Shown here one piece after another: positions 39,628-47,691 of a stretch of 64,000 nt of DNA. The number at the start of each line of letters is the position of its first letter. Position 1 is the first letter of the stretch. A program made the position numbers and the translations under genes. The notes under the pieces are model-generated. The model saw nothing but the letters and a program-made list of their open reading frames with translations. It was not told where the DNA came from and did no database searches. This stretch comes from Pseudomonas viridiflava (lineage in GTDB: Bacteria; Pseudomonadota; Gammaproteobacteria; Pseudomonadales; Pseudomonadaceae): NCBI RefSeq assembly GCF_900573885.1, contig NZ_UPSE01000154.1, forward strand, positions 1-64,000, given 5' to 3'.

Positions 39628-41292
39628 TTGTCCGCGCATGTTGAAACCTTGCGTATTGTCCTGCTGGCCGAAACGCCAGAATGGGCGGCGCTGTTGCGCG
39701 AGCACTTGGCGGCGATGGGCAACCCGTCGGCGCTGATTACCGCACCTTCCTGGGCGGCCGCCAGCGGCCTGTTCGACGATCACGCCCACGGCCTTTTGCT
39801 CACCACGCCTTGCATGCAGCCGGCTCCCGGCAGTTGCCCGTTGCCAACTGTTCTGTTGCTGGAGCACGAACCTCTGGAGCCGCCTGTTGGCGTCAGCGAC
39901 TGGCTGGTGCGCGAGACGTTGAGCGCCGATACCGTGCGCCGCTGCCTGCGCTATGTGCGCGAGCACGGCGTGCTGAAAGACACGCTGCAGCGCCTGGCTG
40001 AGCAGGATCCGCTCACCGGCATCGCCAACCGCCAGGGCTTTCAGACCCTGCTGACCGCGCAGTTGGCAGAGTTCAAAGGCCGTGGTTTGGCGCTGGGGCA
40101 CCTGGACCTTGATAACTTCCGCCATGCCAACGACGCCCTCGGCCACCAGGCCGGTGATCGGCTAATCCTGCAAGTGGTGGCGCGGCTCAAAGGGCAGTTG
40201 TCGGTGGATGATCACCTGGCCCGTCTGGGCAGCGATGAGTTCGCCTTGCTGCTGGATATCCGCCGCGACCCCAAGCGCGCCGAGCGCATGGCCGAACGCA
40301 TTACCGAAGCGTTGTCCGAGCCATATTGGGTCGATGGCGAAAGCCTGCTGATCGGCTGCAGCCTGGGCGTGGCTCATGCGCGTGCCGATGCCGGCGCCGA
40401 TCCGCTGATGTGGCATGCCCATATCGCCATGCAGCAAGCCAAGAGTCAGCAGGGCTGCACCTTTCATGTTTTTGACGAGCGCATCAACCGCAACGCCCGC
40501 AGCCTTGCCGACTTGGAAAGCGAACTGCGCCGCGCCTTGCGCCGCGATGAACTGGAACTGCATTACCAGCCCCGGCTGTGCCTGAAAACCGGGCACATTC
40601 TGGGTCTTGAAGCGCTGGTGCGCTGGCGCCACGCCGAACGCGGCTTGCTGGCGCCCAGCGAGTTCGTGCCGCTGGCCGAAGAAAGCGGGCTGATCGTGCC
40701 GCTGGGTTACTGGGTCATTTCCCGCGCCTTGCGCGATATGCAGTGGCTGCGCGGGCGCGGTCTGCCGGCGCTGCATATGGCCGTGAATCTGTCGTTTCGA
40801 CAGTTCCAGGACAGTCAGTTGCTGACCACCCTGGCGCGGCTGATCGAGGAACGCGGCGTGGACGCGCAGTGGCTGGAATTCGAGCTGACCGAAACTGCCG
40901 TAATGCGCCGTAGCGATCATGTGCAACAGACCATGAAGGCATTGGGCAAGCTCGGCGTGCGCTTTTCGCTGGATGATTTCGGCACCGGCTTTTCATCGTT
41001 CGTGCACCTGAACAACCTGCCGATCACCATGTTGAAGATCGACAAGAGCTTTGTCGGCGGCATGGACAACCGCCCCGAAAATCGTCAGTTGGTGCGGGCG
41101 ATGATCAATCTGGCGCACAACCTGGAACTGGCTGTGGTGGCTGAAGGCGTAGAAAACGCCGAACAGCTGGCATTGCTGCGTCAGTTCGGTTGCGATCAGG
41201 TGCAGGGTTACCTGGTCAGCAAGCCTTTGCCGCTGGCTGACCTGGCGCGCTTTCTGGTGTTTGGCAATCGTCAGGCGATGCTGTCGCTTTAA
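39628..41292 (+). CDS. GGDEF-EAL protein with degenerate GGDEF and intact EAL
   Basis: A roughly 554-residue cytoplasmic protein. The N-terminal part (about 1-125) resembles a receiver fold without a clear phospho-site. The GGDEF domain has GSDEF at its active site, so cyclase activity is doubtful. The EAL domain is complete: EALVRW, NLSFRQF, ELTETAVM, DDFGTGFSS, KIDKSFV and EGVEN, predicting c-di-GMP hydrolysis. Gene order equals P. aeruginosa PA5295 (ProE), a phosphodiesterase. I favour TTG at 39628, served by GGGGGAAG; GTG at 39604 has no such site. Its 3' end overlaps the opposing MATE gene by 77 bases. Confidence 0.85.
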   Translation: MSAHVETLRIVLLAETPEWAALLREHLAAMGNPSALITAPSWAAASGLFDDHAHGLLLTTPCMQPAPGSCPLPTVLLLEHEPLEPPVGVSDWLVRETLSADTVRRCLRYVREHGVLKDTLQRLAEQDPLTGIANRQGFQTLLTAQLAEFKGRGLALGHLDLDNFRHANDALGHQAGDRLILQVVARLKGQLSVDDHLARLGSDEFALLLDIRRDPKRAERMAERITEALSEPYWVDGESLLIGCSLGVAHARADAGADPLMWHAHIAMQQAKSQQGCTFHVFDERINRNARSLADLESELRRALRRDELELHYQPRLCLKTGHILGLEALVRWRHAERGLLAPSEFVPLAEESGLIVPLGYWVISRALRDMQWLRGRGLPALHMAVNLSFRQFQDSQLLTTLARLIEERGVDAQWLEFELTETAVMRRSDHVQQTMKALGKLGVRFSLDDFGTGFSSFVHLNNLPITMLKIDKSFVGGMDNRPENRQLVRAMINLAHNLELAVVAEGVENAEQLALLRQFGCDQVQGYLVSKPLPLADLARFLVFGNRQAMLSL

Positions 41293-42658
41293 TCGCCAGC
41301 AATCGCGCGGTTTTCCATTCGAACCCAAGCGTCAGGCCCAGCGCCGCGCAGGCCAGGCCGGCGGCTAAACCCCACCACACGCCCTGCGCGCCCCAGCCCC
41401 AGTGAAACGCCAGCAGCCAGGCGGCTGGCGCGCCGACCGCCCAATAGCAAACCAGCCCAACGAAGAATGTGGTTTTGGCATCTTTCAAACCACGGATCGC
41501 GCCCATGGCGATGGTTTGAATGCCATCGAACAGCTCGAACCAGGCGGCGATGGCCAGCAAACTGACCGCGAGGGCGACGATGCTGGCAAACGCGGGATCG
41601 CTGGCATCCAGAAACAGATCGACGACGGCGTAGGGCGCCAGCCAGAACAGCAGCGCGAAACCAAGCATGCAACACCCCCCAATGGCGATGCCGAGCCTAC
41701 CGGCACGGCGTGCATCGGCAAGGCGACCGGCACCGAAGTGCTGGCCGATGCGGAACGTGACCGCGTAGGAAATGCCCACCGGCACCATAAATGCCACATA
41801 CACCGATTGCAGGGCGATCTGGTGCGCCGCCAGTTGTGTGCTTCCAAGTGCGCCCATGCACAGCGCGGCAAAGGCGAATAGCCCGGACTCCACCGCATAG
41901 GTGCCGCCAATTGGCAGTCCCAGCCGCAGCAGTTCCTTCATTGCCGCGCGCTCTGGACGTAGCAATCCGACGAATAGTGGATACAGCCGATAAGCGCTGT
42001 GATGCATCACATGCAGGGCCAGCAGCACCGCCATCAGCGTGCTGACAATCGCTGTGACCAGGCCAATGCCCGCCAGGCCGAGGTGCGGAAGGCCAAACAT
42101 GCCGTGAATCAGCGCGTAGTTCAGCCCGAGGTTCGCCAGCGCGCCGCCGATGCTGATAGCCATAACCGGGCCGGCACGGCCGAGCGCACCGGTGAAGCCG
42201 CGCAGCGCCATAAAGGTCATGTAGCCGGGCAGTGCGAAGGCGAGCGTCGAGAGAAACTGCTCGGCGCCGTGGACGCTTTCCGGCGACTGCCCAAACGCCA
42301 GCAGAATGGGGCCCAGATTCCACAGCAATATGCCCGCGGCGAGTGCCATCGCCCAGCCGAGCCACAAGCCGTTCTGGCTGATGTGCACCACGCCTTGCGC
42401 ATCGTTGCTGCCATGGCGAATGGCGACCAGGTTGCCAACCGCAGCAATCACGCCGACACAGAAAATCGACACGAACGAGTAACTCGCCGCACCAAGCCCG
42501 CCGCCGGCCAGTTCGGCAGGACCGAGCAGGCCCATCATCACGGTGTCGGTAAACACCATCATCACGTGGGCTAACTGCGCGGCGATCAGCGGTCCCGCCA
42601 GACGCAGGATGGCTTTCAGTTCGACACGGGTGGCGCTGGGCATATGAGTCTGACTCAA
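41216..42658 (-). CDS. MATE-family multidrug efflux transporter
   Basis: A 480-residue membrane protein with about 12 helices in two halves and the NorM-like opening ELKAILRLAGPLIAAQLAHVMMVFTDT. MATE pumps export cationic drugs in exchange for Na+ or H+. The order rep, GGDEF-EAL, MATE, LysR is that of P. aeruginosa. The last 25 codons or so (ending GQPAAKAC) run into the opposing gene. Confidence 0.9.
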   Translation of the reverse strand: MSQTHMPSATRVELKAILRLAGPLIAAQLAHVMMVFTDTVMMGLLGPAELAGGGLGAASYSFVSIFCVGVIAAVGNLVAIRHGSNDAQGVVHISQNGLWLGWAMALAAGILLWNLGPILLAFGQSPESVHGAEQFLSTLAFALPGYMTFMALRGFTGALGRAGPVMAISIGGALANLGLNYALIHGMFGLPHLGLAGIGLVTAIVSTLMAVLLALHVMHHSAYRLYPLFVGLLRPERAAMKELLRLGLPIGGTYAVESGLFAFAALCMGALGSTQLAAHQIALQSVYVAFMVPVGISYAVTFRIGQHFGAGRLADARRAGRLGIAIGGCCMLGFALLFWLAPYAVVDLFLDASDPAFASIVALAVSLLAIAAWFELFDGIQTIAMGAIRGLKDAKTTFFVGLVCYWAVGAPAAWLLAFHWGWGAQGVWWGLAAGLACAALGLTLGFEWKTARLLAIKATASPDDCQTPESAPGQPAAKAC

Positions 42659-42794
42659 AACAGGTTATCGACAGCTGACCGCGCTGGCGTTCGAGGAGGC
42701 GGCCATCTTGCGCGAGAATCGGCTAGCGCCACAAAAGGATAAAAACGATGTCAGGCATGATTTAAACTCATGTTCCGTTGCCAGGAGTATGCCC

Positions 42795-43715
42795 ATGACT
42801 CAACGTCTTCCCGGTTTGTACGCGCTACGTGCGTTTGAGGCCGCTGCCCGCCATGCCTCGTTTACCCAGGCGGCCCAGGAACTTGCGATTACCCAGAGCG
42901 CAGTGAGTCGACACATACGAACCCTTGAAGAGCATTTCGGCTGCCGCCTGTTCCAGCGGGCGGGGCGCAGCTTGCAGCTCACCGAAGCCGCACGGCTGCT
43001 GCTGCCGGGCATTCGCGATGGTTTCGCGTCGCTGGAGCGTGCGTGCGCCACCCTGCGCACAGACGAAACGACGTTGCGCCTCAAAGCTCCGTCCACGTTG
43101 ACCATGCGCTGGCTGCTGGCGCGGTTGTCGCGCTTCCGCCTGCTGGGCGATGGCATGGAGGTGCAACTGACCAGCGCCTGGATGGATGTCGATCGGGTCG
43201 ATTTTCATCAAGAACCATTCGACTGTGCCGTGCTGCTCGGCAAGGGCGAGTTTCCAGCGGAGTGGGAAAGCGTGCCGCTGTTTGCCGAGTGGCTGATTCC
43301 CGTGTGTGCACCTGATGCCGCCGGTGAGGAGCCGTGGGATCTTGCGCATTTGCAGCACGCGCAGCTGCTTCATCCGACGCCGGATCGGCGCGACTGGCGG
43401 CGCTGGCTTGAAGCCATGGGATTGGCCGATGACGTTCCGCTCAAGGGCGGGCAGGTATTCGATACGCTGGAGCTCGGCATGGTCGCCGCCGCGCGCGGGT
43501 ACGGTGTGTCGATAGGCGATCTGGTGATGGTGGCGGAAGACGTCGCCCATGGCCGGCTCGCTTTGCCGTGGCGCAGCGCAGTGGCCAGCGGAGATAGCTA
43601 TTTTCTGGTCTGGCCTAAAGCACGACGGGGTCAGGCGCGCTACCAACGGCTGCGTGATTACTTGGTTGCAGAGGTTGATGCGATGCAGTTACCAGACGTC
43701 GTACATCTTTCGTAA
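42795..43715 (+). CDS. LysR-family transcriptional regulator (GcvA-like)
   Basis: A 306-residue LysR-type regulator. The N-terminal helix-turn-helix (ASFTQAAQELAITQSAVSRHI) is followed by GCRLFQRAGRSLQLTEA and an effector domain of the GcvA subgroup. ATG at 42795 is chosen because AGGAG lies 7 bases upstream; the frame is open to 42708. It is divergent from the MATE gene and may control it. Confidence 0.88.
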   Translation: MTQRLPGLYALRAFEAAARHASFTQAAQELAITQSAVSRHIRTLEEHFGCRLFQRAGRSLQLTEAARLLLPGIRDGFASLERACATLRTDETTLRLKAPSTLTMRWLLARLSRFRLLGDGMEVQLTSAWMDVDRVDFHQEPFDCAVLLGKGEFPAEWESVPLFAEWLIPVCAPDAAGEEPWDLAHLQHAQLLHPTPDRRDWRRWLEAMGLADDVPLKGGQVFDTLELGMVAAARGYGVSIGDLVMVAEDVAHGRLALPWRSAVASGDSYFLVWPKARRGQARYQRLRDYLVAEVDAMQLPDVVHLS

Positions 43716-43824
43716 TATTGCTGTGCTGATAATGCGACGGAGTGCTGGCTAAATGCCGCTTTTTATTTGACGCACGATTTTACTCAAGTATTCTTCGCGC
43801 CCCGCCGAACACCTAATGTAAGCA

Positions 43825-43856
43825 GGCTGCCTTCCACAAGCGGGCGGCCTTTTTTC
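43825..43856 (+). terminator. Rho-independent terminator after the LysR gene
   Basis: GGCTGCC (43825-43831) and GGCGGCC (43843-43849) pair with one mismatch; seven T follow. It lies 110 bases after the LysR stop codon and 58 before the chemoreceptor gene. Confidence 0.7.
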
Positions 43857-43913
43857 TGCTTTGCTATGGAAAGCGGTAATTCTTAAAAGCCGTATTACCC
43901 CACGGAGATGTAA

Positions 43914-45890
43914 ATGTCCCAGCCCCGCTCGCGCATTGCCTGGCAGTTAGCATCTGCCCTGGCCTTGATACTCGTGTTGCTGATTGGCCTCAGCACCCTG
44001 TTCGCCCTTCGCTCGCTCAGCACCGCGACGCTGACAACCCGCGAGGAACATTTGGGCAGTGAAGCGCGGTTACTGGCTGACCAGCTGAGCACCTTCCATG
44101 ACAGCCTGCGCGAAAGCACGCAGCGCCTGGCCGGGCTATTCGAGCAGCGCTTTCGCAGCGGCTTGAATGTGCATGCCGATGAGCGCGTTGCCGTCGGCGC
44201 ACTGCAAACCCCGGCGCTTTATCTCGGGGATGTGCGACTCAACAACCAGTTCGACCAAGTGGATGAATTCCGAACGCTAACCGCCGGCGTAGCGACTGTA
44301 TTTGTGCGTGATGGCGACGAGTTCGTCCGCGTAACGACCTCGTTGACCAAGCAGGACGGCAGCCGGGCCATCGGCACTGCACTCGACCATGCGCATCCGG
44401 CTTATAAACGTTTGCTCGGCGGGCAGAACTATGTGGGGCGCGCACTGCTCTTCGACCGCTTCTACATGACGCAATACACGCCGGTGGCGGATCCCTCCGG
44501 CCGCGTGATCGCTGTGCTGTTCGTGGGCTTCGACTACACCGACGCGCAAAATGCCCAGTTCGCCAACCTCAAGCGTTTCCGCATTGGCGCCACAGGTTCG
44601 CTGGCGCTGCTCGATGAGCAGAAACACTGGCTGGTGCCGCCCTCCGGCGCGCAGCAACCTGAAAAAGCGGTGGAGACCGTGGCCGCGCTGGCTGCCAAAC
44701 CAGGCCAGGGCGAATTCTGGGAAGACGGTGATCAATCCTTTTACAGCGTAGCGATGCCGTTTGCCGGCGGCCCTTGGACGGTGCTGGCGAGCATGCCAAA
44801 AGCGGAGATCGAGGCCGTTACCTGGAACGTCGGCGGGCAGCTGGCGATCGGTAGCCTGATCACACTGTTGCTGGCGGTGGGCGCGGTAACCTGGCTGCTG
44901 CGTCGCAAGTTGCGTCCTTTGGGTGATTTGGTCGCGCAGGCTCAAGCCCTCGGTAGTGGCGACCTGAGCGCGCGCCTGAACATCACCAGTCACGATGAAA
45001 TCGGTGAGCTCGCCCGTGGCTTCAACCAGATGGGGGAAGCATTGTCGACCATGGTGTCGCGCATCCGCGGCGCCGCTGAAAACGTCAGCAGCCGGGCGCA
45101 GGCGCTGGCTGGTTTGTCGTCCGGCGCTTATGAAGGCATCGAGCAACAGTCCGGCGAAATCAGCAGCATGGCGGGCGCGGTCGAAGAGTTCAGCGCCACC
45201 TCGCTCAACATCGCCGACAACATGCGTCACACCGAACGCCTGGCCAACGAAAACTCGCAGCAAACACGCATCGGTCGCACCTCTATGGAGGAAGCGTCGA
45301 GCGCTCTGGAGCAGATTTCCAGTTCCCTTAACGGCACCGCCGACGTCATCAATACCCTCGGTCAGCGCTCCCAGGAAATTGGCGGAATCGTCAGCGTCAT
45401 TACCTCCATTGCCGACCAGACCAACCTGCTCGCGCTCAATGCTGCGATTGAAGCGGCGCGCGCCGGCGAGCAAGGCCGTGGCTTCGCCGTGGTGGCTGAC
45501 GAAGTACGAAGCCTGGCGGGCCGCACCCGTGATGCGACCAACGAAATTTCGGCGATGATTCAAAGCATTCAAGGCGAAACCAGCAGCGCTATTGCCACCA
45601 TGGAGCAAGGTAAGGTGCAAATGCTCGATGGCCTGCAGCGCAACGCCAAAGTTGCCCAGGCGTTAACGCAAATCGCGGAGCAAAGCCAGGCGGCCGGCGA
45701 GCAGTTCGCTGCCATTACCACCGCCACCAGCGAGCAAAGCAGCACTGCCACCATGCTCAGTAGCAACCTGCAAAGCATTGCGCTGGCGAACAGCGAGCAG
45801 CATGAGGTGATTACCAACCTGGCGGAAACGGCTCGGGAACTTGATCAGCTCGCTGCCGGCCTACGCGCCGAAGTGGGGCGCTTCCAGTAA
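43914..45890 (+). CDS. Methyl-accepting chemotaxis protein with Cache-type sensor
   Basis: A 658-residue chemoreceptor. The first membrane helix (about 8-32) is followed by a roughly 260-residue periplasmic sensor of Cache 3/Cache 2 type, a second helix (about 300-325), a HAMP domain ([18 protein letters not shown]), and the cytoplasmic signalling domain with the tip [20 protein letters not shown]. The ligand is not predictable. Its 3' end overlaps the opposing SymE-like gene by 30 bases, and its terminator lies inside that gene. Confidence 0.93.
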   Translation: MSQPRSRIAWQLASALALILVLLIGLSTLFALRSLSTATLTTREEHLGSEARLLADQLSTFHDSLRESTQRLAGLFEQRFRSGLNVHADERVAVGALQTPALYLGDVRLNNQFDQVDEFRTLTAGVATVFVRDGDEFVRVTTSLTKQDGSRAIGTALDHAHPAYKRLLGGQNYVGRALLFDRFYMTQYTPVADPSGRVIAVLFVGFDYTDAQNAQFANLKRFRIGATGSLALLDEQKHWLVPPSGAQQPEKAVETVAALAAKPGQGEFWEDGDQSFYSVAMPFAGGPWTVLASMPKAEIEAVTWNVGGQLAIGSLITLLLAVGAVTWLLRRKLRPLGDLVAQAQALGSGDLSARLNITSHDEIGELARGFNQMGEALSTMVSRIRGAAENVSSRAQALAGLSSGAYEGIEQQSGEISSMAGAVEEFSATSLNIADNMRHTERLANENSQQTRIGRTSMEEASSALEQISSSLNGTADVINTLGQRSQEIGGIVSVITSIADQTNLLALNAAIEAARAGEQGRGFAVVADEVRSLAGRTRDATNEISAMIQSIQGETSSAIATMEQGKVQMLDGLQRNAKVAQALTQIAEQSQAAGEQFAAITTATSEQSSTATMLSSNLQSIALANSEQHEVITNLAETARELDQLAAGLRAEVGRFQ

Positions 45891-46151
45891 CGGTTGGGCT
45901 TGAAGATCCCCGGTATGACCGGGGATTTTTTTTGCCGCCGTTATCACCAGGCACCCCTTGATAATGCGCACACAAATGGTGTCGTTTACCTCAAACCCTG
46001 CTTGTTGCAGCCAGAAGCCTTTTAGCTGGATCCAGGGAATTTTTTTCGGTAGGGCGTAAACACCCTCGCGTTTGCCAGGTGCCATGTAATCGGCCGCGAC
46101 TTTAAGGTGCCGCTCGGTGAATTGCGGAAGGGAAGCTTCGAGAATCGTCAT
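45861..46151 (-). CDS. symE: SymE-family type I toxin
   Basis: A 96-residue protein matching the SymE fold in its centre: [19 protein letters not shown] and [12 protein letters not shown]. SymE of E. coli is SOS-induced and is held down by the antisense RNA SymR. The same control is plausible here: a near-consensus LexA box lies about 85 bases upstream (46236-46251). ATG at 46149-46151 has AGGAG upstream. The 3' end overlaps the chemoreceptor gene, and the chemoreceptor's terminator hairpin is encoded within codons for KKIPGHTGD. No antisense RNA can be read directly. Confidence 0.8.
   Translation of the reverse strand: MTILEASLPQFTERHLKVAADYMAPGKREGVYALPKKIPWIQLKGFWLQQAGFEVNDTICVRIIKGCLVITAAKKIPGHTGDLQAQPLLEAPHFGA
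45906..45933 (+). terminator. Rho-independent terminator of the chemoreceptor gene, inside symE
   Basis: ATCCCCGGT-3-ACCGGGGAT (45906-45926) is followed by a run of T to 45933. It lies 15 bases after the chemoreceptor stop codon and within the opposing symE coding sequence. Confidence 0.88.
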
Positions 46152-46235
46152 GTTGGCTCCTGCGCTGCGGCGCTAGATTGAAGCATGCGGGATTGCACGC
46201 ACCAGTCCTTGAGCTGCAGTTTGCTCATCTCTAAA

Positions 46236-46251
46236 CTGTATATCCATACAC
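46236..46251. promoter_or_regulatory. Probable LexA (SOS) box upstream of symE
   Basis: CTGTATATCCATACAC matches the LexA consensus CTGT-N8-ACAG at seven of eight fixed bases and is palindromic in its inner part (TGTAT...ATACA). It lies 85-100 bases upstream of symE, a gene whose E. coli relative is SOS-controlled. Confidence 0.6.
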
Positions 46252-46312
46252 TATTGCCCGAGGCCGTATCGGCTGCGACCGAGAGAGGGTTCGGACGTAT
46301 CCCCGAAATCCT

Positions 46313-46968
46313 TCAACCCTGCGATGCCCCCCGATATTGCAGGGCTTCAGCCAGATGCCCGCGTGCAATTGCCGCTGCGCCCTCGAGGTCAGCCAGTGTG
46401 CGCGCCACCTTCAAAATGCGATGGGCTGCGCGTAACGACAGGCCGAGGCGCTCGCACGCTGTCTCGAGCCAAGCCTGATCGGTCTGTTGCAACACGCAGT
46501 GTTCACGCAAACCCGGCAAGTCCAGAAATGCGTTGGCGATGCCCTGGCGTTTTTCCTGCACGTCTCTGGCGCGCGCCACCTGCTCCGCCGCAACGGCGGT
46601 TGAGGTGTTGCCTGAGATATTGGCATGAAGCACCGTGCTTTCGCGTGCGACGGTGACGTGCAAATCGATCCGGTCGAGCAGCGGTCCGGACAGTTTTCCT
46701 CGATAGCGTTGCAACTGCTCGACGCTGCACCGACAACGTCCGCTCGGGTCGCCGAGGTACCCACACGGGCATGGGTTCATCGCCGCCACCAGTTGAAAGC
46801 GCGCCGGAAAATGCACTTTATCTTTCGCCCGGGCGATGACGATGTGGCCGCTTTCAAGGGGTTCGCGCAGTACCTCAAGCACGCGTCGATCAAACTCCGG
46901 AAGTTCATCCAGGAACAGAACACCGTGGTGAGCCAAAGTGATTTCGCCAGGCTGAGGACGGCTGCCGC
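46313..46968 (-). pseudogene. comM: comM, 3' fragment cut by a Tn7-like element
   Basis: Only the last 218 codons or so of ComM/YifB (an AAA+ Mg-chelatase-like helicase, about 500 residues when whole) remain. The fragment begins inside the Gly-rich segment before SRPQPGEITLAHHG, keeps the Walker B-like FLDELPEF and the C-terminal domain (NPCPCGYLGD; LLDRIDLHV), and lacks Walker A. The upstream frame to 47005 (MMMFLSFSNG) is transposon DNA. ComM drives branch migration in natural transformation, so function is lost. The 5' part should lie beyond the right end of the element, outside the window. Confidence 0.92.
46964..46968. other. Presumed 5-bp target-site duplication (left copy)
   Basis: GCCGC directly precedes the TGT end of the element. 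Tn7-like elements duplicate 5 bp on insertion, and comM-targeting elements in Acinetobacter duplicate ACCGC at the corresponding place as I recall. The right copy is outside the window. Confidence 0.6.
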
Positions 46969-46981
46969 TGTAAAGCCCATT

Positions 46982-47031
46982 AGAAAATGATAAAAACATC
47001 ATCAAATACAGCGGAATTTGAGAAAATGACA
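46982..47031. repeat. Short direct repeats at the transposon left end, candidate TnsB sites
   Basis: AGAAAATGATA (46982-46992) and AGAAAATGACA (47021-47031) differ at one base and are 39 bases apart. Multiple TnsB-binding repeats are normal at Tn7-like ends, but binding here is inferred only from position and repetition. Both contain a possible tnsA start codon. Confidence 0.4.
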
Positions 47032-47691
47032 GATTCCTACAGCGTGCCAGTTCGAAAAATCAGCGGGACATCTCGTGGCGTCACCGGGTCGGTCCCCAAG
47101 ATGGGGCAGTATGAGTCGACCCTTGAGCGGGACATGATGGAGCTCATCCGCTTTGACCGGCGGGTAGGGCAATTCAGTCCTCAGCCTTTGACTATCAGTT
47201 ACTGCGATGACGAAGGCAGTAATCGCTCATACACTCCTGACGGGCTGATCCAGTTCAAGCATGTGGATCCCCCTGAGCCTGCGATCCTTTATGAGGTGAA
47301 ATTCAGAGAGGACTTCCGAGCCGCATGGCGAACCTACCTCCCTAAATTTCGCGCGGCGAAGGCGTACTGCCGGGAGAGAGATTGGGTGTTCCGGATTTAT
47401 ACCGAGGTAGAGATCCGAACGGCTTATCTCTCTAACGTGAAGTTCCTATGGCCTTATGTTGCTCGAAAGGTCGATCCCGTGATGAGGGATCACATTCTCA
47501 ATGTGCTGTGGGATTTGGGCGAGGCAGATCCCGACTTCCTCCTGCATGCAATGTCCTCCGATCCCAAAGGCCGTGCACGGCTAATCCCTGCTATTTGGCA
47601 CATGCTCGCCACCGGCGACATTGGCTGTGATCTCGATTCAAAGCTGACCATGAACTCTCGAATTTGGCCGATGAAAGAGGCTCAATCATGA
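47026..47691 (+). CDS. tnsA: TnsA-family transposon endonuclease
   Basis: A 221-residue TnsA-like nuclease that cuts the non-transferred (5') strands at the transposon ends. The restriction-fold catalytic set is visible: Glu in the helix with ESTLERD (30 or 34), Asp72 in YTPDGLI, and Glu90-V-Lys92 in LYEVKF. It is shorter than Tn7 TnsA (273). ATG at 47026 is used; ATG at 46987 in the same frame adds 13 residues and lies 18 bases from the element end. The stop codon overlaps the tnsB start (ATGA). Confidence 0.88.
   Translation: MTDSYSVPVRKISGTSRGVTGSVPKMGQYESTLERDMMELIRFDRRVGQFSPQPLTISYCDDEGSNRSYTPDGLIQFKHVDPPEPAILYEVKFREDFRAAWRTYLPKFRAAKAYCRERDWVFRIYTEVEIRTAYLSNVKFLWPYVARKVDPVMRDHILNVLWDLGEADPDFLLHAMSSDPKGRARLIPAIWHMLATGDIGCDLDSKLTMNSRIWPMKEAQS

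Noticed and set aside
46313..47005. Frame read as an intact short ComM-like protein starting at 47005
   Set aside because: The first 13 codons are transposon end DNA and Walker A is missing, so it is a truncated comM and not a real short gene.
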